Assembly (NCBI GenBank): GCA_963971225.1 | Contig: OZ020268.1 | Location: 49,340,404 to 49,404,403 of the forward strand | DNA from: Melieria omissa | Taxonomy: Eukaryota; Arthropoda; Insecta; Diptera; Ulidiidae | Length of the DNA: 64,000 bases | Direction of reading: 5' to 3' | In this document: one piece after another, positions 22,076-35,230 of the stretch | Position numbering within the stretch: position 1 is the first letter of the stretch | How the letters are laid out: every line of letters starts with the position of its first letter | Notes under the pieces: model-generated | Databases searched by the model: none | The model's input: only the letters and a program-made list of their open reading frames with translations | What the model was told of the DNA's origin: nothing | Program-made: the position numbers and the translations under genes

Positions 22076-23984
22076 GTTTTTCGAAGCCCCTGCTCGATAT
22101 GTTAAAAGTAACCTATTCAAAAACTCTCTTAAAGCCCTTCGCTCAACGTTTCTTAGAAGTTTTTTGCTGCAAAATTTCTACTACTTTCTCGTTGCAATTC
22201 TCAACTAACCAGCCTTACGCCAAAAAACTTACTCCAATTGCTATTTATACGGTTTTTGCCCGCATTAAACTGTTAAAGTTGGCTCTCCTTCACTTACGTG
22301 TTGCCTGTTCCTAAAGTTTTCTCATGATTACTACACAACAAGTTCCCCCACTCTATCCTCCCTCCCCTTCCCTTTTCTCGACCAACCTATCCACCTCTCT
22401 TTCTTTTCTTTAGCTCTGCTGTTATGGAAGTTTTTCGTTCATTTAGTGAACCTCAGCCAACAGCGCCAGCACTCAACTACAGCTCCTTACTCTCTCTCCT
22501 CCCTTCTAACTAATCCGCACACCATTGGAGGATTTCTTAATTTTACAGTTTCGTGTGGCAGGACACTTGAACTGGTGTTTTATTGCTTTGTGGTTGTTGA
22601 ATTTTTTATGAATTATTCCTTCATGTTCGATACGTTCTGTGCAGCATTAGGTGTTCTTGTTATTGTTGGTGTTGTCGTTCAACAGTTTCCGCTATGACCG
22701 CAGTTGTGGTCATGTTGTTGTTGTCGTGCTTGCACTTGGTCATCGTCAATTACTTTTCGCTCATGTTCCGCCACGTCTGTGGCTGCTGCCAACCTCCCTC
22801 CACCTTCGTCCATGCAGCGGGCAATTTTTATGAGGGCGACGCGTGTGTGGCTGCCTCGTAGTTGCACTGTTACTCCAAAAAAACAAAAACATCTCCAACA
22901 GCAAATTCCGTGATGAAGATATCTTGAGCGCTTCGGTTATTGATTGAATTTCTGGTCATTCATTTAGCGTTTACGTTTGGCGTTTCACGTCCACCTCCGA
23001 ATCGATGTCAGTCAGCCGACCAGTGAGTCGGCGAGCCAGAAGTCGTGCATCGCTATTTGTTCGATTTTCTATTGTTTTTGCTGCTTTTTTGCTGCAAACT
23101 TTTCATGCTGTTTTCGTTTATTGTGTTGTTGGCTCTGAGACAAAATTTATCGCATGCGAGGTGCGAGGGCTGCGGCCCATGTTATCAGTTGGCGCTGTGA
23201 AAGCTGGCCAGCAGCCTCGCCAGTCTGTTGGAACATAGTGTGCTGGGGCATGTCTGTCGCACCGACGGAGTATGTCGCTGTCTGGTACGTGCACATAAAT
23301 TACAAATACCAAACTGCAAATAAACGTAGCATTATATTTTTCGTGTTGATTCCTATGCTGCGATAGTAAAGCAAATATTTATAGCCGTTTTATTGGATGA
23401 ATTCATGTTTGAAGAGGTCCAATTGTTTTCGATTTTAATTAGAAAGTACTTTTCGTGCTCTACTGTGTGCATTTAGAACAATTTCGCATTTGAACTGAGG
23501 ACCTGAGTCATTCAGGAGGAAGATTTTGTTGAAAACAGTGAGGAGAAACGAAGAATATGAAGACAAATACGAGCCAATATCTTATCTCCCATTTCTCCCA
23601 AAGAATCTAAAATACAATAAATTTGAAAGTTCCGTTACAGTTCGTCGAGCTAGGAATTGATGATGAAGATTGAGGTAACCAGAAAGGAGGTCCATGACCA
23701 TGGTAGACCTCTGGACTACTAATTCTTTTCGTTTAGGGAACTAAAAGGGGCAGGTTAATCAATCAAGTTATAAAAGTTATAGAGTCGATTGTGTAACCTA
23801 TCGGGTCTAAGGTACTCCTTGTCTATGAGAAAAATCCTATTTTTACTGTCTGTTCTATTCGGCAGCTCATCACTGGACACTACGTTTTTGTTTCCATGTT
23901 CTTCAAATGGAGTTATGGGTTAGGATGGCTGTCTCTATATAAGCGCACTTGTGCGTTTCTTATAATCAAAATCGATGGTAGTTC

Positions 23985-24100
23985 TTGCGAATAGCGAAAG
24001 AAGTAGACGAGTGTTTGACCAGAACCAACTAGGAATCGACCCTAGAGCCTCTGGTGTGAAGAGCCAGAAATTCTACCTGCTAGATTATCACGTATCGGTA
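23985..24100 (-). mobile_element. tRNA-derived SINE, same family
   Basis: On the minus strand an A-box-like tagcaggtag (about 24083-24074) is followed by gggtcgattcctagttggtt (B box, ending about 24024). The 3' tail contains gtctacttc...gctattcgc, shared with the copy at 41815. Confidence 0.65.
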
Positions 24101-24389
24101 AGAGACCTATTCTAGCTACTCTTAAGCTACGAAGATGGCATACTTTTTGTGCCATATTCACTCCATGCCTTGGAATCAAGATTCCTGACAGACTTCAAGC
24201 GGATAGTGTCCAAATGTCAGGTCTGATCTTTTTCATTAAAATATCTAACTTCTTTGCCACGGATTGAGGATTTGGCATGCTTCAGAGAAAAAGAAAAAAT
24301 ATGTTCACAATGGACTTTTTGCTATTTTGGGCTTTAAGAAGCACTGTGAGGCTGATTACTATGACTTGTCTTATTTTCGTCTTCTTCTT

Positions 24390-24466
24390 CTTGACTGGCA
24401 CGACAGCCCGATTACGAGACTAAGGCCTAGCTACCCGCAACCAACCGTGTTGTGCGTGCGAATGAT
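24390..24466. repeat. Dispersed repeat, copy 1 (pair with 31654-31722)
   Basis: gactggcacgacagcccg, agactaaggcctagc and cccgcaacca...ccgtgttgtgcgtg are shared with 31654-31722 at about 90% identity over about 70 bp, in the same orientation. It is probably a fragment of an unrecognised element; ATG/GAT trinucleotide runs follow. Confidence 0.75.
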
Positions 24467-24889
24467 GATGCTCTATGTGCCGCTTAGAATTACGCGAAGC
24501 AATGATGATGATGATGAGCTTCACATATTTATACTCCGTCTGAGCTCTGCAGGAACGTTGACTGATTACCCAAGGGTCAAAATTCCTGGCAGACCTCACT
24601 CAGAGAGAGTCGAGATTTCGGATCTACTCTACTTCATTAAGAGATCGAACTGGTTTGTCCTGGTTTGAGACTGTTGGTTAACTCCAGAGAAAAACAAATA
24701 AGACAATGTCCCCGAGTTGGACGATCGTTCGCAGTTGCCGAAGACCAAACACGGAGGCATGTGGTTGATGCCCTATGTTGCGTTTGGGATTCCACAAAGT
24801 CAAACGATTCTGTGTATCATGGAGACATATGTAGTCAATTCGGGATCAACCACACTGATTTGAATCTTCCATTTATATTCTTATTTACT

Positions 24890-25352
24890 TGCTTACCTGA
24901 CGCTACAACCGTTTATCGGCCTTGGCCGAATCCAAAGAAGAGCGCCAGCCGCTTCTGTTCAGGGCTTGCTGGTCCCAGTTGGAAATCCCGACTGCCGACC
25001 GGTTCTGTGACACTTGGCCCTTCTAAGGCTCTTCCTGAGGGTACCGTCGCATAGACGCGGTGTATCTTCAGATATATGCGCAGCATTTTTATGTGTTTAA
25101 CTATGCCTACGGCTCTGTATAACTTGTATCGGTGGTCGATAATGTCCAAGATTCTGCACCATATAAGAAGACGGGCATAAATGCCTTGTTAAGCGTAAGT
25201 TTTGTTCGTTGAGAAAGGACTCTACTCTTGAATTGCCTACTGAGCCCAAAGTAACACCTGATGGGAAGAGTTATTCTTCGTTTGATATCCAGGACGACGT
25301 CTTTTTTGGTGCTGATACAAAAATAGACAAAGTCTTCGATTAACAAATCCAA
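24890..25352 (-). pseudogene. LINE reverse-transcriptase C-terminal remnant, frameshifted
   Basis: The minus frame from 25352 reads DIKRRITLPIRCYFGLSRQF, then LTLNKAFMPVFLYGAESWTL, the thumb region after the RT active site. After a frame change, the part nearer 24897 reads ISNWDQQALNRSGWRSSLDS and KADKRL, the element's C-terminus. No intact polymerase motif (YxDD) is present. Confidence 0.8.
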
Positions 25353-25689
25353 TTTTATTCAACGATGTTGTGTCCTTGTAAAGCAGTTCTATATGCCTTT
25401 GTGTTAGATTGGCAGGTCAAGGGAGCTAACAGATACCATATAGGACCTGGTTTTGTCCTACAACAGAGGAAGTAGATATAACCAGAAAGAACCTACTCAA
25501 TGAGTTTTGAGGTCAAAATACTGCAATACGTATAAAGTCATATAGCATCTAAGGATAAATTCTTACTACTAGTGTGGCCCCGTGATCAAAATTCGACAAA
25601 TCACGTACCTAAATTGCAATCAATTAGATTTTTTAATCGTTTAGAAAAAGAATATTTGGGCATTCGTCCCTCTTTCGAATGCCCCTTTC

Positions 25690-26450
25690 GTAGAAGATGA
25701 AATTTGGTTCTTCGAAAACTCTGGGTTCGAAAAGAATAGGTTAGGTTAAGAATGGTGGCTGCCTCTGCAAGGGACACATTCTGTAAGGGCCTGATACCAC
25801 ATATTTCACCCGTTTTTGGAAAATGTATACGCAACATTCCCAATATGTGTTAACACACCTTTTAAACGGATGGTGGAAGATGGGGAGGGGACCCTCAGTG
25901 GCAGTTTTTCTTTCCCTCTTGGAGGCTTAGAGCGATTCTTGTAATCTTCTTCTCCTTCATGTGGATAGTGATAAAAGTAGATGAGCGTTTCACTTCGAAT
26001 AGAATCCTACACGATCTTCTGCCTCTCATTAGAGCTTGCCGCAGCAACGTCGAGAGTTAGAGCTCGTTTCTTCTGGGTTCCTTTTCGTAAATAGGACTTA
26101 CGTTGACCCTTGGTGGTCATTCCTTCCGGTCAATGGGCATTCCTCAAGGAATGGTCGTTGGTGAAAGTCGAGTCTTGAAAAACTTTGGGTTCGAATAAAA
26201 TCCTTCACGAATCCTACTGTCTCTCGTTAAAGCCTCCTGTACCCCCATGCTTCTTGGGCCTCCTTTTTAGAAGGTTTGCACCCAAGTTTGAGGTCTCGGA
26301 GACCCCGTGTTTCACTGGTATATGTAACATTTGAATACTTCTAGGAAGAAGTATTCCTTCCTCCTTTCTCCTTCTAGGAACAGGGACTTATGATGCCGAC
26401 AACTCTAAAATTTGATTCTTCGAAAATCCTGGGTTCGAATAGACACCACA
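25690..26450 (+). repeat. Degenerate array containing TTCGAATAGAATCC blocks
   Basis: Related blocks recur near 25715, 26000, 26185 and 26430 (gggttcgaataRaatcc, often followed by a tctctcRttaRagc segment). Near 25964 the SINE-tail-like ggatagtgataaaagtagat appears, so SINE pieces may have been drawn into the array. A TTAGG run lies at 25738-25748. Confidence 0.5.
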
Positions 26451-28759
26451 CAACTTGCTACTACACGTTTGAATTGCCTATAAGCGATATCGCGCTTTGA
26501 AGCTCTTTTATTAGGTGAACCAGAAAGTCTTTCTGCAAATATGTCCAACAAATTCTTTAAGCTAAAAAGCTCAAGAAGTTACATCAGCTTGAAGTGAGTT
26601 ACATCATCCGTAAAGTTTTTGGGCAAAGGGTGGATGATTTCGAGGTCAACATTGTGCGTGTATGCGTATGTGTATGACTCACAAGAGGTCGCTACAATAA
26701 CAACAATAACGATCCTGTTCAGGATAATGAAGACGCAACGCTGCTGACGACAGTGACAAAATGTTGTTGATTATAAAGTGTTGACGATAAAATGTTAATA
26801 ATGATGTGACGTAGTGTTGACATGGTTGTTGTTGTTGTTATTTGTGTAGTGTTACCACATTGTTACGACAAAACGCGCCTTGGCAAAAGGGTGACAAACA
26901 AGGATATTAGTTGTGAAAATAACAATAACCAGTAGCAGCAACAACAACAACAAATACTCGTACATAATATTTGATATTTTTATGTGCTGACGCCAGTTGC
27001 GTGCAGCCTCCTTGACGACTCTAACTGTGCGTAGAAGCTTGACGAAGGCGGCATGTGCCTGTCTGTTGCTGTTGTTGGGGTCTTCAGCACGTTTCGCACA
27101 TTTGGCTCGAGTCGCTGGCGAAAGCGTCAACGTTGTCATTGCCGTCACTGAGCGTTGGGCTCACAAGTTGCAGACATCTTGTCGCTGTCAGGACGCAGTG
27201 ACGGCACTTGGTGGCTGCTTGGCATTTAATAAATTTGTTTAGACAACATGAGCAGCGTAACGAATTCGACGGCAGCCAGTCATATGTTGAGAAGGGGTTG
27301 AATTGTGTATTTTGGGTGGCGGCAGGGGGTGGCACACAAACTCAGCCATTCGCGTTTGACGGGGGCTGATTAAATTTTGGATGAGCTTAAACTCAAATGC
27401 CAAGTTGGCGCTGGTCTTATTGTCATTATTATTATTACTATTGTTGTTGTAGTTGTTGTTGTACGTTATTTGCTTGTGGGATTAATTGGCATTTTCACAG
27501 GTGCTTCAAATTTATTTGCATACAAAAGCCACAACTACCCGCACCGCCAATCGCTTTCTGCGCCTTTGCCAAGCAAACAAATTAACATAATTAATTTATT
27601 TGTTGTTGTTGCATGCATATTTGTGTTGTCTTTGGTAATTAATGTAAATAAGTTGCGGCGTATCTCCGCTTTTGTTGGCAATTTGTAGTGAAATGTCGAA
27701 GCGTAGCGAACAGTTAACAATTCTGGAACTTTCTATTATATTTCTGATTTAATTTCGATTCATTAAATTTAATGATTTTTTCTTATTTTTGCTATAATTC
27801 ACGCTAATATCACGTTCGCAGTTTTAAGTGTGGAAAATGCAAAAAATCACAGAGTCTCAAGTGCTGGAACAGCTGGTTGTTGTTGCAATTTTTATTACCG
27901 CAACATTATTGCGTACAAATGTTTTAGCACTCGCAGCTGAGCTCAGTTGTCAGCACGATGACAATAAAAATTAAAGTTTGACACTAATTGACAGTTGCAA
28001 GTGACACAAATAAGCAGGTAAACAACAGCAAAAAACAGCGCGCAAACAATACAAACACACACACCAAAGACAAAGAGACATTTGTCATATGTGCCGCAGC
28101 CGTAAAACTGACTGAATGCGTCGAGCAAAGTTGCGTTGTGGCGACTGCAATTCGAATGCAATCGAATGTAATGGAATTGACGCGCGCGAACGCCAGTGAA
28201 TGGGCGCCGTTGTTAATGTGGTTGGTGCGCATGCAAAAAGCGCCAAAACAGTTTGTCAATATGTATGCAACAACAACCATAACAACAATAATGCATTGCA
28301 ATGTTGCAGCCAGTCGCCGTTGAGCAACTCCGCGCCGCATTTGGCGCAACAAAGTCTTTGAGCGATTTTTTTTTACTGGTCCCACTGACCGTTTCAGCTG
28401 TTTGACCGCTGCCAGAAGTCAAAAGTCGTTCGGCGCCCATTATCTGCCAAGCGCGCACATGAACACGTTGTTAACAAAATACTCGCCGCTGCATTTGTGC
28501 GGTTGCGCTCGAGTTCCAACTGCAACTCGCATAACATAATTGGCCATTGGCTTCCATCCGCCACTCGGCAGTTTTTACGATTTGCATTTGCGTATAGCTG
28601 CGAATTGCGTTTAATGTGCGTTTTAATTTTGTCGTCAACATTTTCTACGCATCTGGCAGCATTGGTCCGAGTGCGAATGCAGTGAAATCGAGGTTTTCGT
28701 GCGCGAGTTTTTATGGTACAATTAACTTCTAGAGTGGTTAAGTGAGGCTGAAGTCGTCA

Positions 28760-29905
28760 AAAAGATAGAAGGGGGGAAAGGAATATTGGTTTCAACCTTC
28801 CAAAGAGACATAAAGAGGGGCATTAGTTTAGACCTTTCAGACTTTTCAAAGGGAGAAAAAGAGGGATAATAGTTTCAACCTTTTAGACCTTTTAAAAAGA
28901 GAAGAAAAGGGACAATAGTTTGAAACTTTCAGACCTTTCAAAGAGGGAGAAGGAGGGACATTAGTTTAAAATTTTCAGCCCTTTCAAAGAGAGGGATGGA
29001 AGGATATTAGTTAAAACCTTTCACACCTTCCAAAGAGAGAGAAAGAAGAATATTTGTTTGAACCTTTCAAAGAGAGAGAAAGAGGGACATTAGTTTCAAC
29101 CTTTCAATTCTAGCAAAGAGAGTGCAAGAGGGACAATAGTTTGAAACTTTCAGACATTTCAAAGAGGGAGAAGGAGGGACATTAGTTTAAACTTTTCAGC
29201 CCTTTCAAAGAGAGGGAAGGAGAGACATTAGTTAAAACCTTTCAGACCTTCCAAAGAGAGAGAAAAAAGAACATTTGTTTCAACCCTTCAAAGAGAAAGA
29301 GGGACATTGGTGTAAACCTTTCAATTCTAGCAAAGAGAGTGCAAGAGGGACAATAGTTTGAAACTTTCAGACCTTTCAAAGAGGGAGAAGGAGGGACATT
29401 AGTTTAAACTTTTCAGCCCTTTCAAAGAGAGGGAAGGAGAGACATTAGTTAAAACCTTTCAGACCTTCCAAAGAGAGAGAAAAAAGAACATTTGTTTCAA
29501 CCCTTCAAAGAGAAAGAGGGACATTGGTGTAAACCTTTCAATTCTAGCAAAGAGAGTGCAAGAGGGACAATAGTTTGAACCTTTCAGACCTTTCAAAGAG
29601 GGAGAAGAAGAGATATTAGTTTGAACTTTTCAGCCCTTTCAAAGAGAGGGAAGGAGAGACATTAGTTAAAACCTTTCACACCTTCCAAAGAGAGAGAAAG
29701 AAGAACATTTGTTTCAACCTTTCAAAGAGAAAGAAAGAGGGACATTGGTGTAAACCTTTTAGACCTTTCAAAAAAGGGGAAAGGTGAACATTAGTTTAAA
29801 CCTCACAGACCTTTTAAAGAGAGAGAAAGAAGAACATTGGCCTTAACCTTACAGACCTTTTAAAGAGAGAGAAAGAGGAACATTAGTTTAAACCTTTAAG
29901 ACCTC
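28760..29905. repeat. Minisatellite with 217-bp higher-order repeat
   Basis: The basic unit is about 45-55 bp (cctttcagacctttcaaaga, gagagaaagagggacattag, tttaaa), roughly 24 copies. Within it the variant ctagcaaagagagtgcaaga recurs at 29110, 29327 and 29544, exactly 217 bp apart each time. The 217-bp blocks are almost identical while the edge units are diverged, which points to later block duplication. Confidence 0.9.
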
Positions 29906-30186
29906 CGCCACAGTTAACTCACAAATGTTCTTAAATTTTTTTGCCAAATCAAGATTAAAAATCAAAAATTCCAACATTATAAAAATGTAAAATCGATGTT
30001 AAATCATTTTTCACTAAGATCAGTTATCTGAAATTTTGGAGCACATTCTACAGCGTTATTTTGATACCACAAAACTTGGTTAACCTAAAATTGTAGTAAA
30101 CTCTCGGATCGCTACATTCTGTGGATTCCAATAGAGCTCCGTAGGAAGCAACCTGAAGCTCTGGTTGAATAGCAAAGTCAACTGAA

Positions 30187-30930
30187 GTAATGTAATGTAA
30201 TGTAATGTAAACCCATTGTAGGGACAATGCCTTTGCGCACTGCAACCTAGTAGGTTTATTGTGCCCCTTGAATCATCTTGTGTTTTATGTGCTCAGGTAT
30301 TGAATCAGACCTTTCTGCGATATTTGCATCAGGTCCTCATCACCGAGAATATGTTTCCCTAGAAACTTTGCACGTCTGTGTGTCAGGGCTGGGCAGTTTA
30401 TGATAATCGACCTCATTGCAGTATCTGCATGTTTTGTCGACCAAGCCTAGTTTGTGGAGGTGGCAGTTACAAGAATAGTGGCCGGTTAGGGCGCCACATA
30501 GGATTTTGAGTTGTCTTCTGCTAAGAAGTATAGCAGATATGGCTCATTTTGTGTTTCAGTTTAGGAATCTTTTCAAGTCCCTCAATATTATCCCAGAATT
30601 TTTGTTTTTGTCTCTGGATCCACTTGTGGATGTCCTGTTTTAGGTCGGTTTTACCGAATGCAAACATCGAACCCGGCCCTATGAATGGGCTTTCTGCACC
30701 AGTTTTTGCTTGTGTGTCTGCCCTTTTCGTTGTCATCATGGCCCTCATGTCCAGGAATCCAGACGAGCACAACCCTGTGCTCGCGTTGAGTTCCTTGTGG
30801 CATTCAAGCAGGATTTCAGGTCAACTGAAATAACTCTTAAGGTACCAGGCAGTCCCAAAATAATTATGCCAGATATATACCATTGAAGATCCAGGTAATC
30901 GTTGATGCTCAGTCGAACTGGTATCCGACT
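30187..30930 (-). pseudogene. LINE remnant with RNase H motif, zinc tail and (TTACA)n 3' end
   Basis: Minus-strand frames give VWIPGHEGHDDNEKG (RNase H), then KHKMS, CGALTGHYSCNCHLHKLGL and CRYCNE, the conserved post-RNase H tail, with several frameshifts. The element ends near 30187 in four TTACA units (plus strand taatg repeats at 30187-30210), a normal kind of LINE tail. So the 3' terminus is preserved while the body is decayed. Confidence 0.8.
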
Positions 30931-31653
30931 TGTCACGTGCTTTCTGACCAGTCACTTTGGGGTTTACAATCATATGTCGGAACTAGTTGCTAAGAACAGA
31001 GATTAAGATAGACAGTTGTGATAGAGCTTTTATTACTATTAATAAGATCTTTGAGTGACCAATGCCAATCGTAGGCGATCTGTAGAGCATTAAACTAGCC
31101 AGTAGCAATGCCTGTGCACTGTTTAGTAAGGAGGTCTGATGGGTATCTTAATGATCCCAGTTGCTACTCACTGTGAATATGTTCCATTACCTTTTTGTCA
31201 ACCTCACTCAGTAAAATATGAATTGGGTCAACGCTGTCCGAGTTAAGAAAGAAGAGTTAGCTTTCTTATTACCCCCAGTAAAGCTAAAAGTCGAGAACCC
31301 CTGAAAGCATAGCAATACGTGGTCACCTCTGTTGCTTAAAAGTAATAGTTTTTAAAGTTAAAGCCCTGATAGCTATTTGACTATCACAGAAGTTCGTAAC
31401 GGACTTACACCTGAAACTCCCTGGTATCCAAGACACACGGGTTGATTTGACATTGAGTGCCGAATGGGATTTTCAATTAATGTCGAAATCGAATTGCACA
31501 TTCCTGGACCACATGTGTGTGTTTGTTGGATTTTCTGAATAGTGCTCAATGACGAATGCCAGCTACAGGTCATCTGCAGCTCAACAGCTGTAAACAGGTC
31601 AGCAGCAATGCTTTTAGTCACTAGATAGTCCCCAGGAAGTCTAATTTAATAAT

Positions 31654-31722
31654 TGACTGGCACGACAGTCCGCTTACGCGAGACTAAGGCCTAGCTTCCC
31701 GCAACCACCCGTGTTGTGCGTG
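31654..31722. repeat. Dispersed repeat, copy 2
   Basis: Same segment as 24390-24466, starting gactggcacgacagtccg and ending ccgtgttgtgcgtg. Confidence 0.75.
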
Positions 31723-32179
31723 TAAATTTGTACACGGGTGGAAGGAACCTACACTTTTATGCCGGTTCCGAACGGCAGGTTTGGAGCTCTTTCATAAGCA
31801 ATTTTTACTCTCAGAGGTTTGCCATTTCCAGCTGAGAGGACAGCCACCGAAGGAGAAAACCCCCCAGGAGGTCTAATGGGTTCTAACTGAAAGAATGATG
31901 CGCTGTATTGTGAGTAAAGTGAACGACGCATTTGTCTCGGGGCTCTTTCATAAAAAAGGGTGTGGTTACCCCTAGAAGAAAATGTTAACTTATGAGACCC
32001 AATTGTCATGCCAGGACCTGTTTAGTGGGCTTCGTTTCCCTCTCTACGCAAACCAGTTAGCTATGTCAGGTGAGGTTGGGTTAGGTAATGAAGGTGGTGT
32101 GCGGCGCAGAAACTGCACAGAGTTTCTACAGAGCCGGTCAGTAGCACAGGAAGTTAGAATATATTAATGAAGTGTAGCT

Positions 32180-33230
32180 TTAGTGTATCGCGTAAAGTGG
32201 TAGGTGGCCAGGTAGGGAAGGAAGTTATGCAGGAAGGCAAGTAGCTAGAGAGGGAGGTAAGTACGCAAGGCGGTTGATAAGAATGTAGATAGGCAGAGAG
32301 GAATCTAACGTAAGTAGATATATACATAGATAGTGAGTTACAGTAGGTATGTAAATACCGAAGTAAGCATATAAGAGGTAAATAGAGAGGTCGATGGGAG
32401 GTGGAGGTGGGTTTATAGGGACGGGAGTATATAGGAAGAGTATATGAGAGGTAAGAAAGAAGAAGGATGAAGAATGACGCATTTAGGAGGTAGGTGAGGT
32501 AAATAGTGAGGTCGATGTACAGCTGGGTTATAGCGAAGGCAGGGGGAGCTGTGTATATAGGGATGCAATAGGAATAGGTAGGAGGGTGGTGTTGTAGGTA
32601 AGGAATGAATATAGGAAGCGACTGGTGTGTGTAGATATGGAGGCAAGTAAGTAGGTGCTTACGTAGGTAGGTAGGGATGCATGTATTTAGAAGGAGGTGT
32701 TTTTTTGATGGAGTTGAAAATCGTTGAAAGATACCGGAACTCTCGTCGGCATGTCGGATTCCTACCGACTTAAAACCACCCCGCCCCCCCGCTGCGGAAC
32801 TGCCTGAGAGATTATAGCCTTATTCTGGCCCCTCCTCAATACGGCGTTCTTGGGCGCGTCTGTCCTTTTTGATTTCACGCTGCCTCACCATAACTTCAGA
32901 GAAGTCAAGAAAATGCGGCTGTAGACTGTGGGGAAGGAGATATGTTGGAGGAATATAGGTAGGAAGAAATGTATTCAGGGAGGAGTCTATATAAGGAGGC
33001 ATGTTGGAAGTAGTTAGGTAGGTAGAAAAGTAGGGAAGTAGAAAGGGTATGTTGGTGTGGCGGTATGTGGGTAGACATGGGTGTATCGGAGGTCCATAGG
33101 TGGGTGGGTAGACATGAAGGTAAAGAGGAAAGTAGGTGAATAGCGAGGTCGGTAGATAGGGAGGTATGTACGAAAGAAAATAAGTATGCAGCTAGCATTA
33201 AGATTACATTGAAAAGTCAGATAACAGGGA
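32180..33230. repeat. Degenerate GGTA/GTAG purine-rich array in two blocks
   Basis: Loose repeats of ggtaggtag, ggaggtag and tatatagg type at 32180-32690 and 32930-33230, separated by about 240 bp of non-repeat DNA. Proline/tyrosine/leucine-rich minus frames are by-products. Confidence 0.7.
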
Positions 33231-34559
33231 GGGATATATGGAGTTGGTTAGACATTACACCGCTGTTTCGCCAAGTCCACAAATACCTTAAAGTTACGGT
33301 CTTTCAATAGGCGCTTACGGTTAGCATCGGTCGCAGGGCAGATGCATAAGATATACTAGAGATAGTTAGGATGGCGATAGAAAGGATATCTCCCCCTTGT
33401 CTCTGCAGCTTTGGCAAACTCATTGCAAAATGGATCCACATTTTTTGAGTGGCTAACAAAAGGACAATGTCCTGTAAATATGAGACGCTTCAGAGAATCG
33501 TCTATAGTTTCGATGTGCTGACAATTATTGAGACTCAATCCCCACACCTCTATTAACCAAGAGATCCAGCGGTGGTCATTTTTCCCGAATGCATTCACCT
33601 AATTTGCACGGAAGTCAACAATTTACATAGCAGATCATACAACCCGAAATAACAACAACTCTTACTTACCGAAATTCATGTAGTCTGACGCGCTTAAAAT
33701 TCAAATGTGCAGCAATGTTTTGGTTGCATTCGGCAGGAGGAGGAAATGCGCGCGCGTACAATAAAAACACAAAAACCACTCAAAATATGGTCAATTATTC
33801 AGTTAATTATAGTCGCCGCTGTACAATTACGATAAGTGAAAAATTATACGATTGTAACGGTAAATGGAGTGCGCGGCTACTCGCTCCGGTGCGACAGTGC
33901 GCAGGCGCATGCGCGACTGTGGTTTTGGTGCTCTTTCGATTTGTTTTTTTTTTATCAATCAATTAAAAGCGATTTATTGGCACTGCTTGCGCTGTGGCTG
34001 AAATTGAATAGGCACAGTGTGCAGCGAGGCGATTGGCCGCGGTGCGGTTTGTTTATGCGCTGCGAAAGTGTGGCAACATGGTTTGGCCATTTTGCTACCC
34101 GTTGCGGGTAGCCGGTGCCGGTGTCATGGCGGCGTGTGGGTAACACAATACCACTTGATTGCGCGCGAAGCAGGTTTCTGGGTTAGCAGAGCGGCGCAGG
34201 CGGCATTGCTGCGGTTGTTTGGAACTAAGGAAGTTCAATAATTTCACAGCATATTGAATTGCGACCCGAAATTATGCGGCGAGGGGCGGTATGAGTGTTG
34301 CAGTGGTAGTCAGTTGCACGTGTTTTTTGTTGGTGTTGTTGTTTTTTTGGGCTTGGTGTGTATTGCAATTTGGCATGAGTCAAAGGTGAGCTGGCAGCGT
34401 ATTAAACAATAAATTTGAGCCGAGCAATGAGTTGCAATTGCGAACAACTTTTCCGGGATATCAAATTGAGGCAAGTTGTTGTTTTTTTCGGGGTGTGTCA
34501 AGTTACAGTGTTGCACTATGGAAGGGAGTTCATATGAGTGAATGAGGAGTTACAAATGA

Positions 34560-35230
34560 ATGAAGAGGACAAAGTAAAGCAATTCAAGTTAAAGATTGGA
34601 GCAAAAGTTTTTAAAATTAAGTAAACATTTTGAGTCAAATCTAAAGTTTGAGCCAAAAGTTAAGGTCAAGAGTTACAATTGAAATCAAAAGTTTAAGTCA
34701 AAATTTTGTCTTGAGTCAAGAGCTGCAGTCACAAATTTAAGTCAAAACTTTGAGCCAATATTTTAAGTCAAGAGTTAAAATTGATGTAAAAATTTTAAGT
34801 AAAAATTTTGAGTTAAAACTTTAAGTTTAAATCAAAACTTTGAGGTAAAAGTTTAAGTAAAAATTTTAAATCAAGAGTTGAAATTGAAGTTAAAAGTTGA
34901 AGTAAAAATTTTGACTCAACATTTTGAGTCAACAGTTGAAATTGAAGTGAAAAGTCTACGTCAAAATTTTGAGTAAAAAATTTAAGTTTCAAAAGTTAAG
35001 TCAAGAGTTGAAATTGAAGTGAAAAGCTTAAGTGCGTATTTTGAGTCAAAAATTTAAGTTTAAATCAAAAGTTTGGGGCAAATGTTTGAGTCAAAAGTTA
35101 AGGTCAAGAATTGAGTTTAGGTTTAAGTCAAATTTTTGAGTCAAAAATTTAAGTTTAAATCCAAAGTTGAAGCCGATCAAAAGTTGAGTTTAAAGTTAAT
35201 TCAAAACTTTGACTAAAAATTTCAAGTCAA
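34560..35230. repeat. Degenerate TTGAGTCAAAAGTTTAAG array
   Basis: About 35 imperfect copies of a 15-20 bp unit (aagtcaaaattttgagtcaa and variants), ending sharply near 35230 against higher-complexity DNA. Confidence 0.8.

Noticed and set aside
21710..22120. His/Thr/Tyr-rich 136-residue minus frame
   Set aside because: Translation of the TATGGG hexamer tract.
26852..27335. Overlapping frames on both strands near 27.1 kb as a small gene
   Set aside because: No paired splice sites, no domain and frames open on both strands from GC-rich CAG/TTG-type composition.
33356..33598. 80-residue minus frame resembling a retrotransposon tail
   Set aside because: The hints (TGHCPF, NEFAKAAE) are too weak to assign to RNase H or any other domain.
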